Of a stretch of DNA of 64,000 bases, positions 22,701-34,920 are shown piece by piece (within the stretch, counting starts at the first letter, position 1; the number at the start of each line of letters is the position of its first letter). The stretch is from assembly GCA_007115705.1 (NCBI GenBank), contig QXEO01000247.1, positions 16,993,952-17,057,951 of the forward strand. The letters run 5' to 3'. Under the pieces are notes generated by a model. It was not told the origin of the DNA and did no database searches. It saw nothing but the letters and a program-made list of their open reading frames with translations. This DNA is from Dactylis glomerata. Taxonomy: Eukaryota; Streptophyta; Magnoliopsida; Poales; Poaceae. The position numbers and the translations under genes were made by a program.

Positions 22701-25477
22701 ACGGAGACGACGGGATCAGAGGTGAGCTCACCGAGGGAAGGCAGAGGGCGACTGCGGCGGTGCAGGGAAGACGGGAAGGACGGTGGAGAAGAGAGGCGGC
22801 TTGCCTTGGCTGCCTTGGACGCGCGGACGAGTGCCCAGGCGAGAGGACTGAGACGGCGCGGCAGCCGCAGCTAGCGACGATGGAGACGACGGTCGAGCTC
22901 GACGACGGGGGTCTTCTGGTGATCTCCTGACAAAACAAAGGGCTAGGTTAGATCTCAGATATGGTGCTAAGACGGGGCAGATAGAGAGAAACGGCGGAGG
23001 GGGTCTGCAGCGAGCTCGCGACGCGGCGCCGTCCATGGCGGCGGTCCGACGAACTCGGGGAAGAAGGGAGACGGGAGTGCTGAAGGATCGGTCTGGGGTT
23101 GTTCTGGAAGGGAGTAGGTGTCGGGAGAGTGAAAGGAGAGCCCCGGGTGGGCTTATAATAGGCGAGGCCGAGCTCTGCCCGACGTGGCGTTCGCTGTCTG
23201 GCCGCGGAGCGCGGCGAGAGCGGCCAGCAGGAATACGACAAGAGAAGGAGGCGGTGCTGCGCCAGAGGGTCTGCGAGGGTGGGGCGCAGTCTTAGGCGAG
23301 AGGGAAAGTGCGGGGGTGGTCGGTTGGCTCGGGAAGAGGACGCCAAACGGACGCACGCCAGGTGTTCGATGAAACGACACGCCAAGAGCAGTGTCCAGCA
23401 CGGTGTTCAGAGGGAGAGGCGCGGCTAGGAATCGTGTCTAGGAGGTTTCTGGTGCGCGACTCGTCAATGTAGAGGCAGTCCTTTGACACTGAGAGCGAAT
23501 GTGTGGTGGGAGGCGTGGCCGAGTTCGAACGGGTGGGTAATGTGATGTGTGTCCGTGTGACATGCTCGTCATGGACTGGCACGTGTGTGTATGAGCGGGT
23601 AGGGATGTATGGTTTCAAGCTGGAGGGTGTCAGGCAGAGGTGCCGAGACGTGCAGGCCGACATGTCAAGCAAGATAGTGAGGAAGAAAAAAAAAAGGGCA
23701 GCAACCTTGCTATGAACATGGCATCGGTGTCCTTCTCCCTTCTCTCCAAACAAATGCTGCCAAGAGAGCTACAGTGTAGTTATAGTATTGAGTGCGTGTG
23801 CGTGGTCAAAAGGAGGCGCTGTGATGGTTTTTCACAAGGTGGCTATGATGATGATTAGAAAATAATAAGAGAGATAGAGATGGAGATTAACAAGTGCGCT
23901 GATTACATTTGGCATTTAACCCTATTTTGGTTTTGTCAAGATGACGATGGTAAGGAAAAGATTAAAGAGGTGAGTTTGATGTCTAAGGGGTGTCATTCAA
24001 AATTGGATATTAATTAGACTTGGTTAGGATCACTTTTGGATCTTATATCCAAGTTTAAAGATATTTAGGAGGTGGTTAGATTTTGGAAATTTTGAGAAAT
24101 ACAAGGCAAAATCTTGAGTAAACAAAAAATGTCTACTAGTGATACCTTGCATTGTAGATCTATTTAAAGAGTTTTGGAATAAGAGGATTACAATAGTTGG
24201 CATTACCACCATCACATGCAATATCAAAGATATATGTTTACAGAAATTATTGTATTGAACATAATTTTGGAAAAGAGATGGTTTGGTAAATAAGGTCATA
24301 GAACTGATCAGCAGGATATAGGGTGGATAGATAATCTTCAAGATAGATTTAGAGATTTAGTTGATCACACAGACAAATAGTCCAGATCTTATTGTTGGTA
24401 TAGAATTTCAAGGTTGGGTATAGCCAAGTGGGGTTTTTTTTTTCGAAGAAGTCAAAATCAAATTTATAAACCATGGATATCACTCCCATAATTTTCAAGG
24501 ACGGGAATACTACCAAAAAGGCATTCTTCCAATTTTTACTATTTTTGAAAATAGGAAACCATTGCGAAAATTACTTTTATAAAATATGTTTGTGAAAATA
24601 AATGAGTGCACAAGAGTGGACTTGTTTATTGTGTTTTGATAAACTATTGTTTTAAAAACATATATCCTCTTGCAAGGAATAGGGTTTTGGGCTTATAGAG
24701 AAGAAAACATCAAAATAGGTTTTATTTGGAAAATAACTGAAAATAATTTATAAGAATACCTCCACTGGCCATTATATACTTTGATGAGTTTTAGATAGGT
24801 TAGGCCACATGCCTACTGGTAGGTCATAGCTACACACAAGTACTCAGTTAAAGTCAATCATTGTCACACAATGTCAACTCATCACACAAAGCCAAACATT
24901 AGCAACCAATCTTGCATCACTAGGACAAGGACAGGGCAAATGCTCACTAATGATCATGCCATGGGAAAGTTTGAAATGAGATTCAATAAGGGATGGAAGC
25001 TTCTGTAAAAATAATTTTTTAGAAACCCATGGAGACCTAAACATCTCCTTTACCATGTCTTCTCAAAGGTGTTTGAAAACCATTTTTAAAGGCTTAAAAA
25101 TAGTAGTTTTGTAAAATAGTGGGATCACAACACTATGTCCCTATAGTTTTATAAATACTTAGTTTTGGAAAAATCTTTATTTTCAAATATATCTTGGCTC
25201 TTGTTTTGGACAAATAAAATATCTATAAACAAGAGAGGTGCCAAGATACTATTTTTGGGAAAATAGCTCGGAGCATAGATAATGGCATGAGCACAAGGGC
25301 ACAAGGATTGTGTTGGTCCACAATCAAGAAATTCAAACAGACACTCTTACTACCTCAACCAAGACAAGCACACAAGAAACTCGGTTTCCAGAGGTTAACA
25401 CAAAAAGTTTTTGTCGGCCCTCATTCTTGCCTTACCAAACTCAGCTTAAACAGGGTTACAAAAATTGGGGTGTTACA
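19799..25477 (-). repeat. LARD 3' LTR (5,679 bp)
   Basis: Starts on the minus strand at 25477 with TGTAACACCCC and ends at 19799. A TATA-like TTATAATA at 23153-23160 (minus strand TATTATAAG) precedes a GC-rich stretch of about 700 bp (22690-23150), the probable promoter and transcribed leader. The ORFs overlapping this stretch on both strands have no recognisable domain and are duplicated only because LTRs are. A two-unit tandem repeat lies at 20260-20388. Confidence 0.92.
20260..20388. repeat. Two-unit tandem repeat inside the LARD LTR (other copy near 28283-28411)
   Basis: Units of about 70 bp share GTCGATATAG, CGACAT and TATATCCTTATTAAAGAAG. Both are present in both LTRs, so the duplication predates the insertion. 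Confidence 0.8.
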
Positions 25478-25516
25478 GATCTTCCCCCCTTAAAAAGAAT
25501 CTCGTCCCGAGATTCC
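25478..25516 (-). other. LARD polypurine tract and conserved 3' box
   Basis: Minus strand reads AATCTCGGGACGAGATTC, then TTTTTAAGGGGGGAAGATC, directly abutting the LTR. This combination is characteristic of Tekay/Del-type chromoviruses, a clue to the autonomous partner whose enzymes copy this element. Confidence 0.85.
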
Positions 25517-27800
25517 TAAGCGTAGTAGTAGAGTGGTGGTGGAGACTAGGTTAGAGTTAGTCTTCAAAAAGTTGCTCTTCTATCATATCGGTGATATTCT
25601 AAGTCACGTTGAGGACTTGCTTTGCCAAAGATGTAGATCATCTTCATTTACTAAGGTTGATGGCTGAAGAGTTGATGTTGCCAAAAGTATCCTGTCGAAA
25701 CCTTATCGGGTCATTTTTAAGGTTAGCGGGGCTAGGCTATCTAGTATGCCCGAAAATATTCTTCGAGAGTTATAAGGTTTCCAGCTGGCAAATTGAGGTC
25801 TTGAAGAGTCGAGGCTTCTCGGGTAGCTTTTGTTGTCTTGGTGTCGTCGCTTTCTTCACGTAGCCTGATGGAATCCTTCAAATCCTAGTGTCCTGCCTTG
25901 AAGCTTGATGTTGGTGTGGATCCTTCTGTCTTGAGGTGTAGTGCTCCAGAGGTCACAGATAATGGCACTTAAGCTTAGGTTTTGTTAGAGTGCTCCAGAT
26001 CTATAGACTTAATCCGCTACGCTTCCTAGCTGGCGAGGGCATATGTTAGTCCTATCCGGAAGCGTTCTTCTAAGCCCCTCGGGCTTGAGCTGAAGGTGCT
26101 TCATGTGTCAGCGCATCTTCAATGGTGTGTCTTCAAGTAGTCGATGATTTATTTCTTCTTGTCTTTGGTTTGGTGAAGCGCATTCAAGTTCTTCTTGCTT
26201 CCCCATCTTCTTGTAGCCTTGACGATCTTGAGGTATATTGGGATACCGTGAGTCGACTTCATCTTCCGAGAAATCTTCATGTGGATTTCTACCCGTGGCA
26301 TAAGTCAGTTTTGGTTTCAAACCCGTCAAAATTTTGAATGCGCAAGTGAGTTAGTTAGAAAAGTCTTCACTTCTTTCCATTGCTACCTCCATTGATATCT
26401 CCTAAATGCGGAGTCGACATTGATGGCTTGATTTTGGAGTCTCTTCATCCTTCTATTTGCTCAGTGGAGAACAAGTGCATGAGTCTTCGGGCTTCAAGTG
26501 GCGATAACGGGTTGATCTTCGAAGGTTAGGCTTGGTTTCTGATAATTCTATGCTCAATGTTAGTTGGATTGTTAGAAGATTAGCACGTGTTGGGGGTGTT
26601 AAGAGAGTATCAATAATGTTAGCGAAACTCTAAGGTTAAGGTTAGGCGGTCCCGGGGTAGTGAAGTCTTTGTCTTCTAGAAGTCCTTTGTAGTTCAGGCG
26701 GGTCTAGCTTCTGCTTCCTTGACGCAGGAGAGAGGTCTTGGCGAAGCTTTAAGCACGTAGCAAAAATGGTGGCATCGGATCTTGGGTATGTGTTGCAAGA
26801 AGGGTTATTATCCACTAACATTTAGGTTAGAGTTAACGCGTTAGTTTTAACTCATCTATGCTATTCGAGATGCCATAAATAGGTGTGAGGGGAACACATC
26901 CTAGAGAGGTTTCTTATTCGGGGTTTTACATGCCAGAGGGGTTTGTAAGGCTGAGAGGCCAAGTCAATCATGAGCACAAGGTACAACACACATTCAAGAA
27001 ACACGCAAGACAACTGCAAACACTATCAAGGACACATAAGACAAACAACAAACAATTGCAGAAATCACACGAGGTACTTCAAGTACCAATGATGCCTATC
27101 AACGCGCGATAATTGGGGTTAGTCCTATACATCCTAGGGTCATGGGTGGCCATAGTTGTTGATGTCTTCATTCTCCTTGACTCTAACTTCAGCAGAAACC
27201 TGATGGCAGTTGGTGGTGAAGTTGCAGTGTTGTTGAGTAGTGGATGTTGACTTGGGAAGTGTAGTTTTGTAAGTCTTCTTGTATCACATCACATGGTTGT
27301 GAAGTCTTCAGAGGGATTGTTGAAGTGTGCCATTGGTGGTATACACGGCCAACAAACCTAATAAATACTAGACAAGCAACTAAGTACTTGGTCCTTGGCG
27401 ACTGCAAAAGTGCTAGTCCAGAGAGGAACAAGGTCAGTCCTTGACAGAGCCATTGGTGTCATCCAAGGGCAAAATATTTGTCCAAACTCTTCTTCCTTTA
27501 ACATCTGGAGAGGTTTGAAGACGTTCTTCCGACGATTTTCTCCATCTTGTGTTGCTATACTTCAGGTCATATTGGGGTACAACGTCCATTAATTAAATTT
27601 GAAGTGGAGGAGACGGAAGAGTAAAATCTTTAAAACTTCTCTGAGAATTAGAGAGGTAAGGTTAAATTTTTTTTTTGAAGAAGTAAGAAGAGCATAGGAC
27701 ATTTCATTGGCTAGTAAGGAAAACAACTTTGTAGTTAGGGTTTACCAAAAATACTATTTTCCTAACTAACGCCCATGCTAACTAAGGTCTCCTACAGTCA

Positions 27801-27817
27801 GGATGGCTCTGATACCA
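27801..27817 (-). other. LARD primer-binding site, tRNA-iMet type
   Basis: Minus strand TGGTATCAGAGCCATCC, four bases inside the LTR end at 27822, is the classic initiator-methionine tRNA primer site. Confidence 0.93.
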
Positions 27818-27821
27818 ACTC

Positions 27822-30800
27822 TGTGGGGACCCCGGATTACCCACCCGGGATACCCGATATGCATACAATTCACGATCCCATGATCAGTGTGTCGTGAATC
27901 CACATATCCGAGTTGATAACATAATTACATCATCCTTTACAGTACCGAATAAAGCTTACAATTGGTCACATGACCAAGCATGATATTGCCACGCAGGGCA
28001 AATCTACAACTAAGCAGCGGATACCAAGCAGCGTTAATGACCCAAGTCCCACCTACTACCCTACAGGCAACTGACTGGGAGACGTTCCTAGTTCGCACCG
28101 GCGTCAGCGTGACCATCGTCACCTTCCGAGTAGTCTTCTCCATAATCTGGCCAAGTTAATAGCCAGGGACAAAGCCGTGAGTACATTTGGAATTGTACTC
28201 GCAAACCATCTAGGAGAAGATAAACACATGCTATTTGGGCTGTAGCAAGGTTGGCTTGGTTGAAGGCAGCTTAATACTAGAATGTTTCTCTTGTCGATAT
28301 AGCATGTCCCACGACATTTCTATATCCTTATTAAAGAAGGTTTGTAGAAAGATTCTCGTGTCGATATAGTATGTCATACGACATCTCTATATCCTTATTA
28401 AAGAAGATGCTTACAAGAGAAGTCTTTGCAAAAGCTCTAGGAAAGGGGGAAACTCCTTTTCAAGAGAAAAGTCGGCGGTCAATCAAACATGACCACCAAC
28501 CCTTATTGATTCTGGTCAATCACACATGACCACTTTCATTCCTTCGGCAGTACCCTGCAAGTACTTTGAACCATAACCATGCCACGGCAGTACCCTCCGA
28601 GTACTCCGTCCGGCACCCATCTCCATTTTCTCGAAAACATTTTTGTAAAACCAAAACTCGACACAGGTTAAGTATGGCCATTCCAACCGTCCATGACCGA
28701 GGACGCGGCTATTCGAATAGATTACACTCTGCAGAGGTTGTACACTTTACCCACACCATTCGATAAATCCGCCGGGATACCACCACGGACCGTCATACAC
28801 TAGTATGCGGGGGTCGGATAATCAATCGAAGCCCTCCATCTATCTACCTTAGTACGGGTGCCTACCCTGTGGAGTTTACCTCCCCGGCACGTCCCGGCAG
28901 TACCTCCTCCAGAGCGTAACTCCGGCGCCACGGCGGGAGAACCCAAGTGTCTTCCGGTCGGATAAATCCCAATGGATCCCGATTTACTATTGCCCATAGT
29001 CTGGCGGCAATCCGGATTCCGGGGTCCTACAGACCCTTATATAGTATGAGGCTCCCCGCACTAAAGCAAATAAACTTCAAACTAAGCCCGTCCCATACCG
29101 GGTAATGTGGTTGCACGGGAGTAATTGGTTTGGCGAACACTTATACACAATGTCCTTTTTCAGAAAAATCCACCAACTCCTTCATCTCCCATTGTCTACT
29201 CCTCGTTTATGAAACCATTTCAAAACATCTCAATGGAGTAGTAACTACTCCAAGGTTTTCGAAACCATTTTCGAAATATTTCCCCGAGAGAGTATTCCCA
29301 ATCCTAGAGTTTTTGGCTCCACTACAAATGTTTCCCAAAGACCTCGATGCTAATCATCGGGTCTCTACTTTTTAGGGTATTGAGTAGGTGTCAAAGGTGT
29401 CATCTTTAGAGATGATAGCAATTCGACTTGTGGAGCTAAGTCGCCAACTATTGCTATATAAGGGACATAGCAATATACGAAAACAATGCATAATAGTAGA
29501 AACAAGAGTAGAGCAATGCATAGTGTAGTAATAGGATTCAAATATGCATCAAGTAGATGGCTTGCCTTGAGTGGCTTGTCCTTGATCTTCTTCTTCTTGA
29601 TATTCTAAGACTTCCCCTTCCTCCGCACACTCCTCGCCAAACTCGTCAACGGTAGGGTCTATCGCCGTGAAAAGAAGATGCAAACACACAATCAATCATA
29701 CAAGCATGAGAACCAACAAACCAACTCACCACAACAATATTCCAAACAAACAATCAAACAAGTTCAGATAAAGGTTCTTTAATACACAAGGTTCCTGCAA
29801 TTAGTTGTCATAATTTTAGGGTTTCAAAAATTAAAGTTAAAATGCAACCTATTACCAAGCGGGCCACAAACTAGAGTAAAAGAGATCATACAACTATAAT
29901 TATGAAACTAACCAAAAAGTTAGTTTGGTACCAGTAATAGGCTACTGTTTATAACTTACTAACATAAGTGACCTCAATTTAATATTAGTTTCCTAATATT
30001 TTAAAATAGATTTGAGATTTAACTACACCGAGAGCACAACTAAATCATAAAATAATCTAGGAAAAAAAACCCTACTGATATGAGACCAGTGGCATTTTAA
30101 ACCTAAGGTGATTTTTAATCTACTACAAATCACCCCAAACGATTTGGGTGAACTATTTGAAAACTGCAAACATTTGAATCTCTCAGATTTAAATAAGAAT
30201 CAAACAATTCCATAGCACAACAATTAATTCACCACACAATAAATAGAGGGCTTAAAGAAGTGGGGCTAGTACAAAAAGGTATAAAATGAAATTTGAAAAC
30301 TACTGGCGCTGGTTTCATGCCATTTGAATTTGTAGATCTTGAGTTATTGATTTTTGATTCAAAAGGATACATTTAACTAGATTAAATACCAGAAAATACG
30401 CATGACATACTTGTGAATGAGGATTATTTCATGAGACAGAGAACTTAAAATAGAGTCTACAGAAATTTGAGTCAATCCAATTGGATATACAGAGATTTAA
30501 TTTCGAATTTTAGAAGTCAACAGATCTATCCAAAAGATTAACAGTAGAACTAAAAAAAAACAGCACATGGGCTGAATCTACCGGACCAGGTCAGCATGTA
30601 ACGGGCTGGCTAACTAATCTATGGACTATGGGCATTGATCGGACACTAAAAATAGCAGGAGGCATGCTTTAAAATTCGTGCTCCAGGGTATCTAAACATG
30701 CACCATGCGTGGTTAGCTCGGTTTGACGGAGACGACGGGATCAGAGGTGAGCTCACCGAGGGAAGGCAGAGGGCGACTGCGGCGGTGCAGGGAAGACGGG

Positions 30801-33503
30801 AAGGACGGTGGAGAAGAGAGGCGGCTTGCCTTGGCTGCCTTGGACGCGCGGACGAGTGCCCAGGCGAGAGGACTGAGACGGCGCGGCAGCCGCAGCTAGC
30901 GACGATGGAGACGACGGTCGAGCTCGACGACGGGGGTCTTCTGGTGATCTCCTGACAAAACAAAGGGCTAGGTTAGATCTCAGATATGGTGCTAAGACGG
31001 GGCAGATAGAGAGAAACGGCGGAGGGGGTCTGCAGCGAGCTCGCGACGCGGCGCCGTCCATGGCGGCGGTCCGACGAACTCGGGGAAGAAGGGAGACGGG
31101 AGTGCTGAAGGATCGGTCTGGGGTTGTTCTGGAAGGGAGTAGGTGTCGGGAGAGTGAAAGGAGAGCCCCGGGTGGGCTTATAATAGGCGAGGCCGAGCTC
31201 TGCCCGACGTGGCGTTCGCTGTCTGGCCGCGGAGCGCGGCGAGAGCGGCCAGCAGGAATACGACAAGAGAAGGAGGCGGTGCTGCGCCAGAGGGTCTGCG
31301 AGGGTGGGGCGCAGTCTTAGGCGAGAGGGAAAGTGCGGGGGTGGTCGGTTGGCTCGGGAAGAGGACGCCAAACGGACGCACGCCAGGTGTTCGATGAAAC
31401 GACACGCCAAGAGCAGTGTCCAGCACGGTGTTCAGAGGGAGAGGCGCGGCTAGGAATCGTGTCTAGGAGGTTTCTGGTGCGCGACTCGTCAATGTAGAGG
31501 CAGTCCTTTGACACTGAGAGCGAATGTGTGGTGGGAGGCGTGGCCGAGTTCGAACGGGTGGGTAATGTGATGTGTGTCCGTGTGACATGCTCGTCATGGA
31601 CTGGCACGTGTGTGTATGAGCGGGTAGGGATGTATGGTTTCAAGCTGGAGGGTGTCAGGCAGAGGTGCCGAGACGTGCAGGCCGACATGTCAAGCAAGAT
31701 AGTGAGGAAGAAAAAAAAAAAGGGCAGCAACCTTGCTATGAACATGGCATCGGTCTCCTTCTCCCTTCTCTCCAAACAAATGCTGCCAAGAGAGCTACAG
31801 TGTAGTTATAGTATTGAGTGCGTGTGTGTGGTCAAAAGGAGGCGATGTGATGGTTTTTCACAAGGTGGCTATGATGATGATTAGAAAATAATAAGAGAGA
31901 TAGAGATGGAGATTAACAAGTGCGCTGATTACATTTGGCATTTAACCCTATTTTGGTTTTGTCAAGATGACGATGGTAAGGAAAAGATTAAAGAGGTGAG
32001 TTTGATGTCTAAGGGGTGTCATTCAAAATTGGATATTAATTAGACTTGGTTAGGATCACTTTTGGATCTTATATCCAAGTTTAAAGATATTTAGGAGGTG
32101 GTTAGATTTTGGAAATTTTGAGAAATACAAGGCAAAATCTTGAGTAAAAAAAAAATGTCTACTAGTGATACCTTGCATTGTAGATCTATTTAAAGAGTTT
32201 TGGAATAAGAGGATTACAATAGTTGGCATTACCACCATCACATGCAATATCAAAGATATGTGTTTAAAGAAATTATTGTATTGAACATAATTTTGGAAAA
32301 GAGATGGTTTGGTAAATAAGGTCATAGAACTGATCAGCAGGATATAGGGTGGATAGATAATCTTCAAGATAGATTTAGAGATTTAGTTGATCACACAGAC
32401 AAATAGTCCAGATCTTATTGTTGGTATAGAATTTGAAGGTTGGGTATAGCCAAGTGGGGTTTTTTTTTTCGAAGAAGTCAAAATCAAATTTATAAACCAT
32501 GGATATCACTCCCATAATTTTCAAGGACGGGAATACTACCAAAAAGGCATTCTTCCAATTTTTACTATTTTTGAAAATAGGAAACCATTGCGAAAATTAC
32601 TTTTATAAAATATGTTTGTGAAAATAAATGAGTGCACAAGAGTGGACTTGTTTATTGTGTTTTGATAAACTATTGTTTTAAAAACATATATCCTCTTGCA
32701 AGGAATAGGGTTTTGGGCTTATAGAGAAGAAAACATCAAAATAGGTTTTATTTGGAAAATAACTGAAAATAATTTATAAGAATACCTCCACTGGCCATTA
32801 TATACTTTGATGAGTTTTAGATAGGTTAGGCCACATGCCTACTGGTAGGTCATAGCTACACACAAGTACTCAGTTAAAGTCAATCATTGTCACACAATGT
32901 CAACTCATCACACAAAGCCAAACATTAGCAACCAATCTTGCATCACTAGGACAAGGACAGGGCAAATGCTCACTAATGATCATGCCATGGGAAAGTTTGA
33001 AATGAGATTCAATAAGGGATGGAAGCTTCTGTAAAAATAATTTTTTAGAAACCCATGGAGACCTAAACATCTCCTTTACCATGTCTTCTCAAAGGTGTTT
33101 GAAAATCATTTTTAAAGGCTTAAAAATAGTAGTTTTGTAAAATAGTGGGATCACAACACTATGTCCCTATAGTTTTATAAATACTTAGTTTTGGAAAAAT
33201 CTTTATTTTCAAATATATCTTGGCTCTTGTTTTGGACAAATAAAATATCTATAAACAAGAGAGGTGCCAAGATACTATTTTTGGGAAAATAGCTCGGAGC
33301 ATAGATAATGGCATGAGCACAAGGGCACAAGGATTGTGTTGGTCCACAATCAAGAAATTCAAACAGACACTCTTACTACCTCAACCAAGACAAGCACACA
33401 AGAAACTCGGTTTCCAGAGGTTAACACAAAAAGTTTTTGTCGGCCCTCATTCTTGCCTTACCAAACTCAGCTTAAACAGGGTTACAAAAATTGGGGTGTT
33501 ACA
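27822..33503 (-). repeat. LARD 5' LTR (5,682 bp)
   Basis: Near-identical partner of 19799-25477, offset by about 8,023 bp. Visible differences are scattered single substitutions plus a few indels, such as a 4-bp AAAC-type indel near 29750 and homopolymer lengths. This LTR drives transcription of the element on the minus strand from the TATA-like site near 31178-31185. Confidence 0.92.
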
Positions 33504-33508
33504 ATATG

Positions 33509-33977
33509 GCGTGATGAAGGCTGTCTTTTCTTCGTCTTCTTTCTTCAGCTTGATCTGGTTGTAACCAGAATATGCATCCAGAAAGGAAAGCCTTGCGCAC
33601 CCCGCTGTTGAATCAATTATATGATCAATGCGAGGTAGAGGGAAGGGATCCTTTGGACAGTGTTTGTTGAGAGATGTGTAGTCGACACACACTCTTTGTA
33701 CGTCTGTATTTTTCTTGGGTACGATAACTGGGTTGGAAACCCAAGTCAAAGATTTTATTTCTCTAATGAATCCGACGTTTTCTAGCCTGTGCAGCTCGGA
33801 TGCTATTGCCTTCCTTTTGGGTTCGTCAAATTGTCTTAGTGGTTGCTTGACTGGCTTTGCTTTAGGGTCCACATTTAGTGCGTGCTCGACGAGTTTCCTG
33901 GGAACCCCTGGCATGTCTGAAGGACACCAGGCGAAGATTTCCCAGCGCTCACGGAGGAACTCGATGAGTGCGCTTTC
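33509..33977 (-). pseudogene. Tat reverse transcriptase, first half (cut by the LARD)
   Basis: From the pol linker (MPGVPRKLVEHALN) through the RT N-terminal motifs FIREIKSLTWVSNPVIVPKK, RVCVDYTSLNKHCPKDPFPL and LSFLDAYSGYNQI to KTAFITPY, which is exactly where the LARD begins. The residues after ITPYC in the long frame are LARD sequence. The protease frame runs in from upstream with a single stop at 33978-33980. The first RT catalytic Asp (FLDAYSG) is intact here. Confidence 0.92.
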
Positions 33978-34905
33978 CTATGCGGGATCCAGGTTTACTG
34001 CAATGGTGGTGGTCTTGTTTGGGTCCGTAGGGTGGACCTGAATTTTCTTCGAGTCCTGAGTTGTGTCAAAAGCCTGATCTGGCAGGGATCGTCCAACATC
34101 AGGCAGCATGTTATGGTCTGTTTCACCTTTTACTCTCGCGTATTCCGCTGTCATGCCAAAAGTTTGTGCCATTTTGTTGAACTCTTTGTCACAAGTATTG
34201 GATACTTCAAAGCTCCCTCGTACTGTGATTGTTCCTTTGGGCCCTGGGATTTTTAGCGTTAGATATACATAGTAAGGTGCTGCCATGAACTTTGCAAATG
34301 CTGGTCGCCCTAGGATTGCATGGTATTGTGAGGGCCAGTCCATAACTTCAAACTCCAGCCTCTCCCTGTGATAGTTGCTGCTACTGCCGAAGCAGACGTC
34401 GAGTTCTATTTTTCCCAGAGGGTAATTTGCGGCTCCTGGTACTATTCCATGGAAAGAACAGTCTGTTGGCTTCAGGTTTTCCAGCGAGATGCACATTGCT
34501 TTCAGAGTTCTTGCATATATTAGGTTTATGCCACTTCCTGCGTCTATGAATACTCTACCGATATCATACCCTCCTATTTGCGCCTTCAGCACCATTGGTG
34601 AATGTCCCGGCCTGGGCACTTTCCTCGGGTGGTCTGCTCTGCTGAACCTGATTGGTTGATCTGACCACCGCAGGTACTCCGTAGTGGCTGGTGGCAATAA
34701 TATTGCTAGGTTTACTTGCTTGGATATGTTCTTTCACTCTTTCTTTGACTTGGGCACCGGTTGGATCATTGCAGATATGTAAACTTTTGGCTCTAGATGC
34801 CTTGCTAGCATTTGTGCTTGATATCCTTGACTCGTATTTTTCTTTCCTTACCATGTTACTTGGCTTGAACCCATGGCACTTTGCAACCCTAAGAAGGTTC
34901 TGCAA
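33978..34905 (-). pseudogene. Tat protease and gag-pro junction
   Basis: The frame 34697-33978 holds a retropepsin: VFIDAGSGINLIYA with the catalytic Asp, and later YHAILGRPAFAKF. The enzyme matures Gag and Pol. The upstream part (34905-34564) lies in another frame, so a frameshift falls at about 34600-34700. A stop at 33978-33980 separates protease from RT. Confidence 0.85.
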
Positions 34906-34920
34906 TCCTTCATTTGGTGA

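Larger units (their letters stand above)
25478..27821 (-). other. LARD internal domain (noncoding)
   Basis: 2,344 bp with no gag, pol or other domain on either strand. On the minus strand the right end opens with the primer-binding site and the left end closes with the polypurine tract. Short ORFs such as 25609-25863 (+) and 26108-26329 (-) are unsupported. In LARDs this domain is thought to act as structured genomic RNA for packaging; nothing here tests that. Confidence 0.8.
19799..33503 (-). mobile_element. Complete non-autonomous large retrotransposon derivative (LARD), Sukkula-like
   Basis: Two LTRs of 5,679 and 5,682 bp bracket a 2,344-bp noncoding interior. The structure is complete: TSD ATATG at 19794-19798 and 33504-33508, LTR termini TGTAACACCCC and CCCCACA, a tRNA-iMet primer site and a polypurine tract. 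No gag or pol domain occurs, so proteins must come in trans. Very long LTRs with a short conserved noncoding interior match the barley/wheat LARD class; the Sukkula assignment is from memory and unverified. About 22 substitutions by eye between LTRs suggest roughly 0.15 million years. The insertion cut the Tat RT between its ITPY and GVFC motifs. Confidence 0.93.

Noticed and set aside
22621..23753. GC-rich overlapping ORFs inside the LARD LTRs (85-153 aa, both strands)
   Set aside because: Open on several frames at once, no domain, Pro/Arg/Ser-rich from base composition, and repeated only because LTRs are.
19799..33503. Apparent 5.7-kb segmental (tandem) duplication with an 8,023-bp offset
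   Set aside because: The repeats have LTR termini, a primer-binding site and polypurine tract inside, and one ATATG duplication outside. They are LTRs of one element.
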